This document shows positions 5,391 to 6,076 of a DNA stretch of 6,076 bases, piece after piece. Positions within the stretch are counted from its first letter, which is position 1. Each line of letters starts with the position of its first letter. Location of the stretch: NCBI GenBank assembly GCA_026414325.1, contig JAOAJF010000035.1, positions 1-6,076 of the forward strand, given 5' to 3'. A program made the translations under genes and the position numbers. Origin of the DNA: Microcaldota archaeon. GTDB lineage: Archaea > Micrarchaeota > Micrarchaeia > Anstonellales > Anstonellaceae. The notes under the pieces were generated by a model. It was not told the origin of the DNA. It did not search any database and worked only from the letters and a program-made list of their open reading frames with translations.

Positions 5391-6076
5391 ATGCAACAGT
5401 TGATAGATAAACAAAATCAAGAAATCTCAAGTAATGTTTATACTACAACAAGAACACTTCTAATTGGAAATAATGGAGAAGATACTTTTGTAAAATGTAA
5501 CATTGAAATAGATCTAAAAAATTTGAAAATAAAAGTAACTCCAACAAAGCAAATACCAGGTGTTGACTTTTTAAAAGTTTTTAAAGAACAAACAGCAATA
5601 GCACTTGAAGTGGGTGGAAATGAATATCTGGTTTTTTTAAAAAAAACTTCCGAAGGGTCTTTGCAACTAACTTGGAGAGATAAAAACCTAAATAAAGAAG
5701 AAATAGAAAAATTTATGCAAGAAAAAGACGAAACAATAGCAAAAATAATTATGAATGGAAGAGATTTAGATCCATGGGTACTAACGATAACATATGAACA
5801 AGAAAATAGAGAATTCAAGGCAAAGCCAAGATTTAGAGAGGAGGAAGAGGAGGAAGAAAACCAATTAGAAAGAGGGGAGGAGAACTGGTTCAAGGCAAAG
5901 CCAAGATTTAGAGAGGAGGAAGAGGAGGAAGAAAACCAATTAGAAAGAGGGGAGGAAAAAGAAAGTTTACCTAAAACGAAAGAAAATATAGAAAAGAAAG
6001 AAGAAAGAGAAAAAAGGTATGAACAGTTTTTTAAATTTTATGAATTAGACTGGCTGAAAGAAGAAAATAAAGAGCT
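5391..6076 (+). CDS. Unrecognised acidic protein, 3' end beyond the window
   Basis: An open frame of 228 complete codons runs from ATG 5391 off the right edge with no stop. Residues 1-140 read as a compact, mainly beta domain with no signal peptide and no family that I recognise; its end (DPWVLTITYEQ) faintly recalls the end of the N-terminal domain of the VWA protein (NRWVELHIKFDE). Residues 142-191 are two tandem 25-residue units, each beginning FKAKPRFR and followed by seven Glu. A further Lys/Glu-rich stretch follows, and then at about 209-225 a more hydrophobic segment (FFKFYELDWL) that may open a second domain. A folded domain, then a charged linker, then a C-terminal domain would mirror the VWA protein's plan. 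It is probably translated from the same message as the VWA gene. The opposite strand also has an open frame here (5893-5438), but it is Ser/Phe-rich and is only the complement of the Glu/Lys-rich coding strand. Confidence 0.75.
   Translation, partial: MQQLIDKQNQEISSNVYTTTRTLLIGNNGEDTFVKCNIEIDLKNLKIKVTPTKQIPGVDFLKVFKEQTAIALEVGGNEYLVFLKKTSEGSLQLTWRDKNLNKEEIEKFMQEKDETIAKIIMNGRDLDPWVLTITYEQENREFKAKPRFREEEEEEENQLERGEENWFKAKPRFREEEEEEENQLERGEEKESLPKTKENIEKKEEREKRYEQFFKFYELDWLKEENKE
5814..5956 (+). repeat. Perfect 68-bp direct repeat, 75-bp period, in frame
   Basis: Bases 5814-5881 and 5889-5956 are identical over 68 nt, with 7 nt between copies. The period is 25 codons, so the reading frame is kept. 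Each copy contains an uninterrupted purine stretch of roughly 26 nt built from GAGGAGGAA-type units that encode the poly-Glu run. Complete identity, including synonymous positions, points to a recent duplication by slippage or recombination, or to an assembly artefact. Confidence 0.95.

Noticed and set aside
5438..5893. Minus-strand open frame of 151 codons with a Ser/Phe-rich translation.
   Set aside because: It is the complement of a continuous plus-strand gene with a good ribosome site. The Ser-rich run is just the reverse of the Glu-rich repeat.

Overview
The window looks like an AT-rich archaeal genome segment. The evidence is: TATA-like boxes about 25 nt ahead of start codons with no ribosome binding site (leaderless style), GGTG/GGAGG-type Shine-Dalgarno sites elsewhere, heavy use of AGA and ATA codons, a CRISPR repeat ending in ATTGAAAC, and a cysteine-rich DUF333/eight-cysteine lipoprotein of a kind I associate with DPANN archaea (Woesearchaeota/Pacearchaeota-like). 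The lineage is an inference; there is no rRNA or other marker gene here.

Layout. Bases 1-190 are the trailing, decaying end of a CRISPR array whose leader and any cas genes lie off the left edge. It has three 30-nt-type repeats at an exact 66-nt period. Two minus-strand genes follow: a cysteine-rich lipoprotein (266-889) and, upstream of it, a protein with a degenerate and then a complete receiver domain plus a conserved C-terminal HFSNW module (912-2045). A short divergent promoter region separates this from three plus-strand genes. These are a PPDK/PEP-synthase-type ATP-grasp protein with no phosphohistidine or PEP-binding domain (2140-3930), a protein with an unrecognised N-terminal domain and a C-terminal von Willebrand factor A domain (4021-5376), and an unrecognised acidic protein running off the right edge (5391-6076+). 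The last one carries a perfect 68-bp in-frame tandem duplication.

The most interesting point is the divergent pair at 912-3930. As I remember the bacterial family, the receiver part and the PEP/pyruvate-binding part are one long polypeptide, in the order receiver, receiver, HFSNW module, PPDK N-terminal ATP-grasp, conserved 'PGRWG / SxGSHFF' C-terminal part. Here that order is cut exactly at the module junction into two back-to-back genes that may share one TATA element. The two proteins plausibly work as one phosphotransfer or ATP-dependent signalling device. The VWA gene and the acidic gene downstream of the ATP-grasp half could belong to the same functional unit, but that link rests only on same-strand adjacency.
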